This document shows, piece by piece, positions 1-11,826 of a stretch of DNA of 64,000 nt. Source of the DNA: Calliopum simillimum. Its lineage: Eukaryota; Arthropoda; Insecta; Diptera; Lauxaniidae. Made by a program: the position numbers and the translations under genes. The notes under the pieces were generated by a model. That model had not been told where the DNA came from and did not search any database. It saw only the letters and a list, made by a program, of their open reading frames with translations. The stretch spans positions 115,644,897 to 115,708,896 of the forward strand of contig OX638370.1 of assembly GCA_951812925.1 (NCBI GenBank). The letters are read 5' to 3'. Numbering within the stretch: position 1 is the stretch's first letter; every line of letters starts with the position of its first letter.

Positions 1-2695
1 TGTCGTTCAGTGTACTTTTGGAATATTACAGTATAGTAACTTGTTTTTAGTACTATGGCATTGTTTGCGCTACATTCATGGGATACACAAAGCATATTAT
101 TTCTATATGTAGTATGTAGATACACACAACAACTAATTACATGTTTCTGTTGTTATTGCTCCCTTTCATTTGTTGTTGCTGTTGTTTGTGGCTCTTGTCG
201 TCACTTAATTATTAGTTATATTGTACATACATCCATACGATACATTTCCGCTGTCCATTCGACATCGCTATTTGCCGTAGTCGTCGTCGTCGTTGCCGCT
301 GTTAGGTTGTTCAATTAATTTTAATTGATTTGTTCAATTTCAATAATGAGAATTGAAGAAGCGGCTGGCTGGCATGCAATGCATGTGAAATGGAGCGGTA
401 TACAGTGTTGCCACCTCTCTTATTAGTTAAATGAAAGCAACAAACACAACAACAATGAATAATATCGAAAGTAATTGAATAACATTGAAGAAGGCAGAAA
501 AAAAAGACATAAACAATTGAATTAAATTTATTTATACAATGCACAGTGTCCGATTACAATTTATTTTTATTTACCAAGACTTAGTAATAGTTAATAAATA
601 TGTTAGAAAATTGAAACAAGTTTATCAATAAATATATAAACTAAACTGTGTTAGGAGGAATTGACTTATTATAGTAAATTTTGATCTGTGTTGGGTCCCG
701 AAACTAGTAATGCAAACCAGCCTTCCGATACATTTTTTTATTAATGTGAATTCATGCCTTGTTTTTTGTGTTTTTATTGGTGTTTTACTCAAAAGCACTG
801 AACAGTAAAGCTCCAAACTATCAATGTATTTTCATTGTTGGTAGCTAGTACTGTGTTACATTAATTTTTTTTTTTTAAAACAAAAAAAAAATTTTTTTGA
901 TTACAGATCTTAAGAGATCTTAAGAAAATTTTTGGTTCCATTTTGTCTCAAAAAAAAAAAAAATTTTCGGTTTTCGAAAATCATGGAGCCAATTTCACAT
1001 GAGTCTCTTATTAATGCAAGTGGTTTCATAATACATGTAGATTTCCGAAATTGTTTCAACCGAAGACCTTCTTCATCAGACTTCCATTGCCAATGAAATT
1101 GCTGGGTCCAAGAACCAAACATTTGTAAGATCATATAGCTGCTTCTAGTAAAAGTACGTATATGAGATTTTCAACTATAGTTAAGTGTCACAAAAAAGAC
1201 TTTCGCAGTCTCCAAGCTATACATTTTCAAACACTGTGCAAACCTTTTAAGGCCACATACACTAATGACCCTGGTGGCACCTATTTAAAATGCGCTAAAG
1301 CCAACTTAATCCATTGTGTGTTTATTTTCAGTTCCTATGTTTTTTATCTGTTTTTTTTTTACCTCAACTAATTACACACCTTTTTGTTGTTAATTTTGTT
1401 GTTGTTGTTGTTAAACACTTAATAACTCAATCAGCATTTGGAATACTTTCGCAAAAAAAAAAAAAAAAAAAAAAATCTCAAAAAAATATATACAAAACTT
1501 TAATGAATAAAGCAACAACTTAAGCAAAAAAATCAATTAACAAAGTAATAAAATTAAACACAAAAAAAAAAAATTTCAGTTTTAAATAAACAACAAAAAA
1601 CAATAACAACAAAATACAGCGCAGCAGGGGTTTACACTAAAAATGTTCATAAAAATAAAAAAATTAAGAAAATTATAAATTAAAATGAACCTTGCCAAAT
1701 TCAATTTCATGTCGTCATTATAGGAGAAACTCGTTATTTAAGTAGCAGAGAAAAAAATTTTAAATTGAAATAAAAACTTTACTGGTAAAAATGTTTTAAA
1801 AAAACACTAGTAATTTTACGTTTTAAGGGGCACCCTTTTAATGGATTCACAGGTTGACTATAAGTTTTTAGACAAAATGAGTTTGAGTTAACTCAAGTTT
1901 TTTTGTTGTTTTAGTCATATAATTTTTTATGACTTAACTTAGAAAGTAAAGCTTTTGAAGGTGCTGGTAGGCACTTCAAAAGGGTACGCCTGCTTTCAAA
2001 GATATTGCGAATTAGTTTGCGCTAACAGTTGTAATCGTGGGATATTACCCATACAAGTATATACTTTACACTAAACAATTACGCTAACAAAACTGTTTTA
2101 CTCAATTCCGACTCATCTTTCGATGCTGGATCTGAAGTCTGGACGCATAATTGCTCTGTCATGTCAGGATTTGAAAAAATCTATGGGGCATTGCATTCGT
2201 AACTGGATAGCATTTGGCTTTTGCATCTCTGATTTTTTTGAAAATTTTTTCCTTACGAGTATATCACTAGTTGAGGCAAGCATTTATGATTTTTTCAAAT
2301 CTATTTCATCAAGTCGTTCAAGAGATTGTTATTATTAGGAAAACTAAAAAAACTGCAATGAGTCAAGTTTAAAGTAGTGAGTAAACCAAATAAGGTGACC
2401 ATGTGGGTTCACCACAATTTATTAATTTCTCGAAATAATCATAGCTTCGCCAATAGTCGGCCAAATTATGTATTTTTTTAAAAAATTTTGTTTTTTGAAG
2501 AAAATTTTTATAAAAAATACAAAAAAAATTTTTTTAATATTTTTTTTAATAAAATTTTCAACTTTCATAATAAAATTGGTTTTTAAAAAAAAAAATTTCG
2601 ACAAAAAAATTTAATATATTTGACAAATTTTAAAACTATTTTTAGAATGGACAAACGATGGAATCAATTTTTTTTTTATATTTTTTAATTGACAA
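1..2695. other. non-coding AT-rich DNA, no gene seen
   Basis: I see only low-complexity sequence: GTT runs near 1395-1412, poly-A near 1453-1474, and many A/T homopolymers. Short open frames here (for example 55-318) are hydrophobic and low in complexity, with no recognisable domain. Confidence 0.6.
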
Positions 2696-2696
2696 A

Positions 2697-3415
2697 AAAG
2701 TGAGTGAAAGTGCACTAAAACTGGCCGGGAGAGGGTAAAAACGTTCACCGGCCTCCATTCCTTTTTCCTTTCCAACATTCCTCTTATGAATACTGCCCCT
2801 TAAGAGGGCTCCCATATAAAATTTTGATAAAAATATCAAAAAAATAAATTTCATTGCCGGGCGAGAAAAGAAAAAAAAATCCTAATCGACCCCCATTTCT
2901 TTTATAACTTTTTTTCAACCATGCCTCTTCTTCCTCCCCTTAAGAGGACTCCCACATAAAATTTTGATAAAAATATAAAAAAAAATCCTCATTGCCGTGA
3001 GAGGAAAAGAATCTTCACAGATTCCATTAGTTTTTCTTCTCCAACGTTTGTTTCCAACATACTAGCCCTCTTATTGCACTCCTTAAAGAGACTCCCCTTT
3101 TGATAAAATATCGAATAAATCCTTCATTGCCGAGAGAGGGGAAAAATGGTTCACCGACCTCCATTAATTTTTCTGGTACATGCAACCCCCATTTTTCCAC
3201 TCTTTAATGGAGCTTTCGAGCAAAATTTAGATAGAAAAGCAATTTTGTATCTAAGGCCTCTTAAGGGGTGGCAATAGAAGGATAGTATTTTGGAGAGAAA
3301 TGTTGATAAGGAATAATTAATGTGGTTGGTGAAAATGTTTTCCTTTTGCCGTCAGTGAAGAATTTTCTTGATATTTATATCAAAATTTTGTATGGGGGCC
3401 CCCTTAAGGGGCTTA
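2697..3415. repeat. tandem repeat, ~120-142 bp units, with inverted terminal copy
   Basis: A module containing CCCCTTAAGAGG, then CTCCCATATAAAATTTTGAT, then ATTGCCG..GAG recurs near 2797, 2937, 3080 and, degenerate, near 3200. The spacing is about 140, 142 and 120 bp. Near 3370-3413 the same module appears in reverse complement (CAAAATTTTGTATGGG, then CCCTTAAGGGGC). Direct tandem units closed by an inverted copy resemble foldback-type elements, but no transposase or family is recognised. There is no coding potential. Confidence 0.65.
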
Positions 3416-4727
3416 ATATTTACTTGCTACTAGTAACCTTTCCACAGCTAATAAATTGTCTGTAAAAGTCGATCAATTTTAATTTAAAAGTGATCTTTTT
3501 ATGTTTTAATTTCAGAATGTGGAAAAAATTTTTATAAAAAAATAGAAAATCAAGTGCTTTCGAATGGGATGTGGTAGACGTGGGAATCAGTATATCATAG
3601 TACTACTCTTTTCATTGCTTTAGTTTTACCATCTGCAGGTTTAAGACATTTTGCCTTTGATAGGACGATTGAAGTTTTCCGCCATAAAGTCTGCTTGTGA
3701 TATCGTAAAGTTGCCTGAGGTTTTTAGCATTCTCAAAAGAAAGCAATAGATATTTAATTCGCTCTCATCAATTATATTATAAGTTAGTTAAAACCAAATT
3801 TTGTTGTATGTTATCAAATTCTTTGCTTTGCATAACCTATCAGCTCAAAAATAGATATATGTCTTCTTTCAAAAATTCTCTCTCTATAAAAACGTGTACT
3901 ATTTTGATGCATCCATCCAGTTTAAGGCTAATATCTTATTGACTTTCAAATGAAAATTAAGAGAAGATATATAGATTTGATAACAAATTTAATTTACCAG
4001 TAATTACTCGAATTTATATCTTTAGTTGATTTTATTAACTTAATCATAATAAAAAAATGTACATATAACAATAAATTACGCGGTCATTTTTTTGAAGTTA
4101 ATTAAATTTTATTATAAACTTGTCTCATTGTCTCTGACTGACAAATAAAATTGACATTTTCGATTAACAATTTAAATAGCGGCAGCTTAAACCATTCTGT
4201 GGTTTTTACGATGAAGAAAAGAAAAAAAACAAGAAAACATGTATCAATTTCAATATTAACGTAGGTGTGTCTAATATTTATTGAATGTTGTTATTTTTTT
4301 TTTTTGTTCCTTTACAATACAGAAACAAATTGCTATATGCAAATTTCAATAAAAATAAAATACAAGAGATTGTTCTTTTTTTATAGCGATTTTTATACAA
4401 TGTTATAATTTGAAAATTTCTCTAAAATATTGCGAAAAAAAATAATAAAAAATTTAATTTAGCATAAATAAACAATTTTCATCGACATTTGGTCATGTCA
4501 ATATTTGCATAGCGTTGTCGAAAAATTCCATACACTGATTTATGGCGTTTGAGTTATAATTTGCACACCTATTAGTTACTGTCGAGGTTTTGTTTCTTTT
4601 TGTTTTTTTAATATATTGCGCATATTGAAGAGGCACCGTGGGTTAAAATTGTACAATAATTGCAAAAGTTAAAACAATTTTTTTTTTTTCAAATGCAAAG
4701 ATGCGTTTTAAAAACGTGTGATTGTAT
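3416..4727. other. non-coding DNA, nothing recognised
   Basis: AT-rich sequence without a long open frame, clear repeat structure or RNA gene. It ends where homology to the LTR leader (next entry) begins. Confidence 0.5.
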
Positions 4728-4846
4728 CAAATCCTTTCAACAACAATAAATGAATCAAAAGAAGAATCCTCTAAAATATGAAATATATTTATAACAGATA
4801 ACGTTAAGGCGTTTTTAGAAGATCTCCGACTTCCACGGCTAGTGTT
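4728..4846 (-). mobile_element. leader downstream of a retroelement PBS (remnant)
   Basis: This stretch directly follows the PBS on the minus strand. It is repeated in diverged form at about 6120-6220, next to the second PBS copy; shared blocks include CAGATAACGTTAA and AATCCTTTCAA. It probably corresponds to the 5' untranslated leader of an LTR retrotransposon. No gag or pol sequence follows it. Confidence 0.5.
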
Positions 4847-4862
4847 CCCACGTTGGGCGCCA
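4847..4862 (-). promoter_or_regulatory. tRNA-Lys-type primer binding site
   Basis: On the minus strand the sequence is TGGCGCCCAACGTGGG. This is complementary to the 3' end of animal tRNA-Lys(CUU), which ends CCCACGTTGGGCGCCA. LTR retroelements, including gypsy-type insect elements, use such a site to prime minus-strand DNA synthesis. It lies exactly between the LTR-like block and the leader, as expected. Confidence 0.7.
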
Positions 4863-5886
4863 ATTAATGGTTAAAGTTCACCAAAAGTATATTTTCTGTT
4901 AAGATTACATTTATTAGGCTACGACTTGTTTATTTTAACGTCAATTTTTGGCGGTATATTGTGTAGTATTATGCAATACTTAAATAGCATTAATGTTGTA
5001 ACAATTTGTTTACAAAATTTATGTCCCCGCCAAAAACACTTTTCACAATTTTCCGGGTGTTATTTCACTTATTTTCCCTGAAAAGCACTCTTGAGATATA
5101 TTAAAATACAAGCTTAGTTATACGGGTGACAAACGGGGTAAGTATGGATGATGAGGATATCTGTTAGTCGCGAACAACAACTGATCCAGGAGTCGTGCCA
5201 CCACTGCCTCTTTGTAGACGTGTCACGTCGCCGATCTGTGTTTCCGTCCAGACGTCAGGATTCAAGAGAGTCGCGTCACCCTGCCTCCCCGTTGTCCTCT
5301 ACATCTGACCTTGTCTGTCTTGTTTGTTCAAGAAAGCCCGCGCCACCGCTACACTCTCAGGTCAGGTCAGGTCAGAAAATTCTCCAGAAAACAAAGCCTG
5401 CGGTCTTAGTTACTGTCCACCGATGCTTGAAAGTCTCAGTTTCGTCCACGGATGGTTGAAATATTTGAAGAACGTGTTTTACTTCGTTGCCGGTTTGATA
5501 ACTGGAGAACGATACCATCACGGGAGATTACATTCCACCATTCCGTTTTCATATACGATCAGCTGTTTCCTTTTATTGATAAGATTTGACAGTTGGCACT
5601 CACTGTTTCGGGATCAGGGCTGCTGCTGCATGCGATAGTCATGCAATTCTAGTCCAACTGTTTATCAAGCGGTAGCACGATAGTTTGTCATACGTTGGAT
5701 GCTATTGTCCTAAAATTATCTACTTATTAAAAAATTCTTAGTTTTAAATTAATTCTAGTCTTATTTAGCTAATAATTCAGATTTTATTTCTTAAATAGTG
5801 GGTTATTTTAATTACATTAGTACTTAATTAAATACTGCAAGCACAGGATGCGGACGCAAATAAGGGGTCCAATTTGCGTCCTCACA
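4863..5886 (-). mobile_element. LTR-like block (copy 1), about 1.0 kb
   Basis: Read on the minus strand, the block starts TGTGAGGACGCAAATTGG near 5886 and ends ..CATTAATT directly before the PBS. Most of it (about 5022-5886) recurs at 40335-41647, including the GGTCAGGTCAGG run near 5359. A dispersed block ending at a PBS is the expected layout of a 5' LTR. It contains AATAAA-like signals on the minus strand (for example near 4930). The open frames at 5148-5459 and 5324-5638 are antisense to the element and resemble no protein I know. No gag, pol or env sequence is present, so this is a remnant. Assignment to a gypsy-like family rests on the PBS and the AATT|GGCGCC junction only. Confidence 0.6.
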
Positions 5887-6118
5887 ATGTATGAATAGTG
5901 ATTTTAATTATAAAATAAATGTTAATTGTACAGTGTATTATCACATATATCCTTTAGCTACTGTTTTCAATTTACTTTGTATAATTAAATTTTATTTTTA
6001 ACTGATGATGTTTTGTTTAATATTACAAATTGAAATATAGAAACCTTAATTTTCTATATTCAATTGAATAAAAATAATTTAAACGAATAAAAATTTTTTT
6101 TTAAATTCAAAGCATTTT
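5887..6118. other. spacer between LTR-like remnants
   Basis: AT-rich sequence between the LTR start and the second PBS-bearing copy. No coding sequence. Confidence 0.4.
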
Positions 6119-6420
6119 ATGAACATATAAAATCCTTTCAAGGAACAATAAATTAATTAATAATAGAATCTTTGTAAATATTAAAAAAATATACCAGATA
6201 ACGTTAAAACATTTAGAGTTCCCACGTTGGGCGCTAATTAAATCTGAAATAATTGATAATTAATAATAATAAATTATTTGTTTGCCCTAGTATAATGACA
6301 AAATTGAAATTTACCATACAAATATTCAGATTCTTATCAAAAGTATTTTTTCTGTTAAAGATACATTTATTAGGGTACGATTTGTTTATTTTAACGATTT
6401 ATTGTATTCTTTATACATAT
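6119..6420 (-). mobile_element. second PBS plus LTR-end fragment (diverged direct copy)
   Basis: The minus-strand PBS-like core lies at 6221-6236 (CCCACGTTGGGCGCTA on the plus strand, one change from copy 1). The flanking leader (6119-6220) and the LTR-end text with TTTTCTGTTAA, ATACATTTATTAGG and TTGTTTATTTTAACG (about 6345-6400) match 4728-4945 in the same order. An extra stretch of roughly 100 bp separates PBS and LTR end compared with copy 1. This is a direct duplication of the PBS region about 1.4 kb away. Confidence 0.6.
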
Positions 6421-7027
6421 AAGTATCAGTGATTCATGGCGTATGAGTGACATTTAATTAAATGTTGTTAAGAGATATATCATAGTATATTGATTTAGTA
6501 AATTTTTTTATAAGAATATTCTTTGTTACTTTTAACGGTCTTTAGAGCCATTTTAGAAGAATATTACTTATTACACTATTAAATTAGAAGGGACAATAAT
6601 ATCTCTCTCAAAAAGGTGTTTTGGGGACTAGTTGGATTGGATTTTTCTGCTTGCTACCCAATGTGCACAAAAACGGATGAGGATCCGTTTCGAATCCATT
6701 ACGAGTTCATAAAGGTATAAAAAACGTAATCCGCGGTAACGGATGTATATCGAACCCGTAATGTACATCAAAAACGAATTCAAAACGCTTTGGTTAGATA
6801 AAAAAAAAAAAACACTTTGAAGCGCTTATTAGCGAATAAAAAAAAATTAAATTCCGCAGTGCGGGCCCGTTTCGAATCCGAAACTTATGTAAAAACGAAT
6901 TCAAAACGGATTTGCTTTTAAATATGTTAATGCTGTATATTTACAGAAAAAAACCGTTTTGATGCGCCTATTAGCAATTAAAAAATAACAAAAAGAAAAA
7001 AAAGGAAGAAAAATAAAGGGTAAAAAT

Positions 7028-7056
7028 CCACCTCTGGTAGGATTCGAACCTGGGCA
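7028..7056 (-). other. isolated tRNA B-box-like motif
   Basis: On the minus strand GCCCAGGTTCGAATCCTACC contains a perfect GGTTCGAATCC. No matching A box or cloverleaf is visible, so it is a fragment of tRNA-derived sequence at most. Confidence 0.35.
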
Positions 7057-7381
7057 AATCCGTTTCGATTCCGTAAATACTTCAAATACGAACTCAAAAC
7101 GGATTTGCTTTATTTAATTTTTATGATAAAAAAAATATTTTTGATTTGTTTTTTTTTTCTTTTTATTTTATTGCGTATGATTTTTTGTAAACTTTTCAAA
7201 CTCTGTTTGAAAAAATGTTTTTGATTCCAAATTTGAGTATATAACATTTTTTATCAAAAGAAGGGAAGAAAAACAACACAGAATACTTATAAAAAAACAA
7301 CAGAAATTTGTTTAATATACAAACTTTAAATCTCAACATCAAATAAGTCTACATCAGTTAAGTAAACATTATATCGGTCAA

Positions 7382-7459
7382 TAGCCTAGTTGTCTAACGT
7401 CTCGTGTATAAAAAACGTAATACACCGGGAGCCTGAGTTCGACTCCCGGCCGGGCTAGT
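7382..7459 (+). repeat. tRNA-like sequence (SINE head or tRNA pseudogene)
   Basis: An A-box-like TAGCCTAGTTG (7382-7392) is followed by a B-box-like GAGTTCGACTCC (7434-7446) within CCGGGAGCCTGAGTTCGACT. The 3' part CCGGGCTAG pairs with the 5' CTAG-containing part, and an oligo-T run follows at about 7463. The cloverleaf is incomplete and I assign no anticodon, so a functional tRNA gene is unlikely. A tRNA-derived SINE head is the best reading. Confidence 0.45.
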
Positions 7460-7753
7460 AATTTTTTTTTTTGTTTTTTTTTAATTAAAAATAAGCGCTT
7501 CACCCTGTTTTCTTTTTTTTTTTATAAGCAGCATTAACATTATTAAAAGCAAATCCGTTTTGAATTCGTTTTTGATGTACGTTACAGGTTCGAAACGGAT
7601 CCATAAAAGAAGAAAAAACGATTCGTTTTTTTTTAGGAATCCTTCCCGCAAACGGATCAGTAACGGATACATAACGGATTCCGTAACGGATAAAAAGAAC
7701 GAAAATATGAACCCGTTACGGATCCGAAACGAGTCCGTTTGGCACACTGGGTA

Positions 7754-8780
7754 AAAATTGGTTTCGGATCAAATTGCATCACTGTAGGTATATGACTACG
7801 CACATAATGTTCCTAGAATTTTACATCAAAATTTTTTGCAAAAAAACCCATTTGATTCAATGGCGTTTTTTGGTCAAATTGTTGCTTTTATTTCGATTTT
7901 GTTTTTATTTGGTTTACAAATAATAAAATTTTATCTCTAATTTTTTATTTGTTTTTGGGCGTTTGACAATATTCCGCAGAGTTGAGCGCACCTGCGGCGC
8001 GTTAACGAATTTTGACAGCTGCCTAATAACACGCATACTGCAACACACACACCATGTATGTGCTTATGCGACGTGACAGTTACACGCACACAAACATCTA
8101 CATATGACTTGTATTCATCAATTTTACATTTTATTTGATTTGCATGCTTTGGGTCTATTTAACTTTATTTGGTTTTTCCTTTTGTGTATTAACACACTGT
8201 GTTTATTGTTGTCGTTTCTCTGTTTTATGTTCGTTCGTTCGTTCGATCGACAACCAAGTGTTGTTGTGTGGTTTTCGAGTTATCGATTTAATATTCATTT
8301 CAAAGTAACCGAGGTTGTTATTATGGTTTTTATAGCTCTGACAGTTGTTGTTGTTGGTTTTTATGTAGCTTTTTGGTTTGACACACTTTAACTTGGTTTT
8401 TATATCTCTACAACAATTCCATTTTTTTTTTTCTATTTGTTCTTTATTTTTTTTTTCTTTTTTATGGTAGCAATATTTTACAATTTATTATTTATTAGTC
8501 ACAGTAAAAATATTGATAAAAACTTTTTTTATGGTTGTAATACTCATATATGCATATATACATACAGTCATAGTAGTATTTGTATTTGTTATGCTAAAAG
8601 TGCTAATAGATCTATATGTACTACAATGTGGTGAAATGAATTTTTCGATTTTGTTGCTTATACGGAATAGTAAACACTCAAATTATTGTGAACTGCAGCA
8701 AAGAGTTGACAAAAAAGACAAAAAAATATATTGCATTTGTGCTCAATTTCACCTAAACCGTCAATCTGTTACCATTATAT
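7754..8780. other. non-coding DNA, GTT/T-rich
   Basis: T-rich sequence with short GTT tracts and runs of CA. There is a GC-richer patch near 7980-8010. Hydrophobic open frames (8104-8391, 8437-8634, 8513-8782) reflect T-richness; I recognise no domain in them. Confidence 0.5.
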
Positions 8781-8796
8781 AGGCGCCCAACGTGGG
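8781..8796 (+). promoter_or_regulatory. third tRNA-Lys-type PBS-like core
   Basis: AGGCGCCCAACGTGGG on the plus strand matches the PBS at 4847-4862 except for its first base. It is followed by AATGTTAGCTC, resembling the AACACTAGCC that follows copy 1. It is probably the edge of another LTR-element fragment, joined to the non-LTR pseudogene downstream. Confidence 0.5.
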
Positions 8797-8828
8797 AATG
8801 TTAGCTCTAGTAGTCGACGATCGTCTGA

Positions 8829-9352
8829 AAACATCTGTCCCATACTCAGTTCTGATAACAACTTTCGGGTATGGCTTCCAGAGAGAGCTCAATGGGAAGA
8901 TGGCATCGTTAATATAAGCTTTGAAACTACCATATACACCGATGGCTCCAAGATGGAGTTTGGTATTGGTGCGGGAGTATTTCCAAAAGTCCTGAGGCCG
9001 AGGCGAACACTATATGGAAAGCGTTGACCATAGGCAAGCAAACTAGGTATCCCTTCAACTTCTTTTGTCGGAATTGCTTAGATGCAAACGAGCAAGAATC
9101 TCTTGAACACTTTTTCTGTGACTGCCCAGTTCTGGCTAGAGGTGGACTTAAAACACTAGGAAAGCCTTTCTTCAATGCACTCAGCGAAATCGCCGACATT
9201 GAAATTGGCGTGCTGCTCAATTACCTTAATAGAACTAACTGGATATAGATATCGTTAGTTAGGTAATTAAAATTTCCACATCCACTTATACCAGTCTGTT
9301 GGGTCACTTATGTAGTATTAAAATGGCCACTCAAACCTAACCTAATATACTT
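8829..9352 (+). pseudogene. I/LOA-like non-LTR retrotransposon 3' fragment: RNase H start + zinc motif
   Basis: The first frame (to 9027) contains YTDGSK (8935-8952) followed by a GIGAGVF motif, typical of the start of the RNase H domain in I-clade non-LTR retrotransposons. The catalytic Asp is that of TDGS. About 15 codons later the frame fails, and a second frame gives a C-x2-C-x10-H-x2-C motif (CRNC..EHFFC, then DCPVL), normally found at the very C terminus after RNase H. Most of RNase H is therefore missing: an internal deletion plus a frameshift. The second frame stops at 9246-9248. A 3' UTR follows and ends near AACCTAACCTAA (about 9340-9351). Reverse transcriptase and endonuclease are absent. 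The fragment is dead. The C-terminal motif matches the insertion at 41145-41587, so both belong to related elements. Confidence 0.75.
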
Positions 9353-11439
9353 GAAATTTTACATTTCTTTATTGCAATGTATAATATAAAACAAAACATC
9401 TTCAGGTGAAAATAAAATTGAATCATACAAAGTTGTTAAGATTTACGTAGTAAAATGTCCTTTTTTGTTATTAAAATTTCGCAATAATTGATGCAATTTT
9501 ATTGTATTGTATATATTGTATTGATGAAATAATGTTGTGCAATATGTGTAGGTACAATATTATTGTACGATATTATAAAATATTGCACAAAATTATTTAT
9601 GAAATGTTATTGCACACTATTATTGTACAACATTATTGCACAATATAACTATTTTCTTTATTTGCTTTAATTTTAGAAGTTCAATCTGTCTCTCAATAAG
9701 ATTGTTCCGATTTTAATGTTGAAAGATTGCAATCAAAACAGTCATGTGCTAAAAAAATACCTAATGATTTTACGAGCATATTCACACTATGCCTTGCAAG
9801 ACTTAATCCAAAAATCTAAACAAATTAAAGTTAATGCTGTCATAAGAAAAGATCATATCTCCCGCAGTGCCTGACATAACTTGAAAATATATGCCGTTAA
9901 TTACAATTAACAGTATTCTCGTTCATGAAGTGAACCCCATTTTAGCAAGCAACACTAATAACACCTTTATTACTAAGTAATATTAGAACTATGGCTTTAA
10001 TTCTAAGCCGATTATAATAATGGAAAATCATAAGGTAGCAGTTGTAGAGTCAGAGTTGAAAGCAACAGACAGCGAGCAAAAAAATATCACAAACCAACTT
10101 GAAACCGCTTTTACACCACAAACATAAAGTGTTAATTTGACACTCGTTTAGCATGGAAAACAAACTCGTTCAACGTTGCCGCTGCTTCAGAGCTGATGTT
10201 TAGAGCTTCAGGCGCTACGGATAGATACCATATAATTTGACTAATCGTACTTTAATAATGGAATGCGCTTACAATATCATAGGAATATATAGATATACGT
10301 ACATATGTATGTGGAAGCGTATTTGTAGTGTTTACTGTTGAACTGGTTTCTTATGTTTGTTGTTAATGTCATTATGTGGTCAAAAGCCTTTCGTTTAAGA
10401 TTTGCTTGATTCTATTGACACTGAAAATATTGAAGTATGAAATTATAGTTTTACCCAATTATTGATCATTTGTGGTGTTTTTTGCAATTTTTTAATTCTT
10501 CTTAACTTTTATTTCTTAATCTTGAGATAATTACTGTTTATGAAGATAATAACAAATTAACAAATTATCTGTTTCTTCTATTTCAGGTAAGCCTTCTGAT
10601 TATTTATGGATATTTTGTAAAATTAAATATTTGGGTAAGTTTCATGAAATTGAAAACAATATTATAAATATTAAGATTTTCAGTAGATAAAGTCGTTAAG
10701 AAAAAATTTTAACAAAATTCTGTTGTGTGATTTTTTGAATTGGTACATGACCTCATTATACAACCTTCCAATGGAAGATTCTTCTCAAAAGTTTAGTTTT
10801 CCTTTGAGAATCACTTACTTGCTTCTAATTAATTGATGATTTTCCTCAAAAATAATTTTTTTCCATTACGAAAGGATACGGTTTTTTACTTTAAAAACAA
10901 TTTGTGTGGAAATCAAAAAAAAAAAAGTCGATTAAAACATAATCTCGTAACAAAATTTAATAAAATGTCACACACGAATCAATGAAATGTATACTTAAAA
11001 TACATTTAATACTCATTGAAAAGTGGGCCGAAATCGAGGCCAAGCTGTTTGAAATGGTAAAGAAAACATATTCCATTGCTATGTTTTGTCAGTTCTGTCA
11101 TTTTCGACGGCTGCAAGATCATCAAATGCGAGGACAAGTTTTCTAAGAGTTTCTTGAGCGAGTGCGTCGCCAAAATTGGCAATTCCTCGGATAGTTTGAA
11201 AATCAAACTTATCTCGTCAAAAGTAATTCCGAGGGGACCTTGAGCCTCAGAAGGTGGCAGGCAAGCTAAAGATGTTGTAATGTACTCGTTTTCAAACCTC
11301 GGGAGTGCCTGTGAGTGATTGGACCGTACAAAATCGTCTCGGATTTTGCCTTCGCGTCCCGGATCTAAATCGTCCCGGAAATATTCCGGGTTTAAGATGG
11401 TCGCATATTGTATTGTGGATTTATTTTATATTATGCTAC
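9353..11439. other. non-coding DNA with ATTGCACAATAT-like repeats
   Basis: Between about 9490 and 9655, words such as ATTGTACAATATT and TTGCACAATA recur in degenerate form. The rest, including short open frames near 11006-11206, shows no recognisable gene. Confidence 0.45.
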
Positions 11440-11815
11440 AAGATTTTTAGTTTATGGACCATTGACTATTAAGGACAGACTATAGAGTGTAGTTTATTGA
11501 TTATGGTCCATAAAAGACAAATCATAAACCAAAAATTATGGACCATAAATCATAAAGCACAGATTATAGGTCACATATTATGGTACATAGACCTTAACGT
11601 AAAGATCATAAACCATATATTATGAACCATGTACCATAAATGACAGATCATATATCATATATTATGGACCATAGACCATAAAGAATACCATAGACCATAT
11701 ATTATTGACTTTAGGTCATATAGGAAAGATCAAAGGTCATACATTATGGTCCATAGTCTATAAAATCTAGACTATAGACCAAGAATTATGGACCAAAGGA
11801 CATAAAGGGATAAAT
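11440..11815. repeat. degenerate minisatellite, TATGGACCATAAA-type
   Basis: Words such as ATTATGGACCATA, AAACCATATATTATG and GGTCATA recur throughout. The sequence is partly self-complementary because TGGACCA and TATGGACCATA are near-palindromes. It ends where the next MITE-like element starts. Confidence 0.65.
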
Positions 11816-11826
11816 CCATATACTAC

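Larger units (their letters stand above)
6655..7753. mobile_element. foldback-like element, ~1.1 kb, long imperfect inverted arms
   Basis: The left end TACCCAATGTGC mirrors the right end GCACACTGGGTA. Both arms carry many ACGGAT/ATCCGT words. The block ACATCAAAAACGAATTCAAA (6766-6785) reappears inverted near 7560-7580. Both arms also share AATGTTAATGCTG-type text (6927 region; inverted near 7530). The interior holds a tRNA-like segment at 7382-7459. The open frames on both strands at 7481-7754 follow the palindrome and are not genes. No transposase is seen, so this is a non-autonomous foldback or MITE-like element. Confidence 0.65.

Noticed and set aside
5148..5638. Frames that recur partly at 40545-41004
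   Set aside because: Recurrence is explained by the LTR-like block; the frames are antisense to it and differ between copies.
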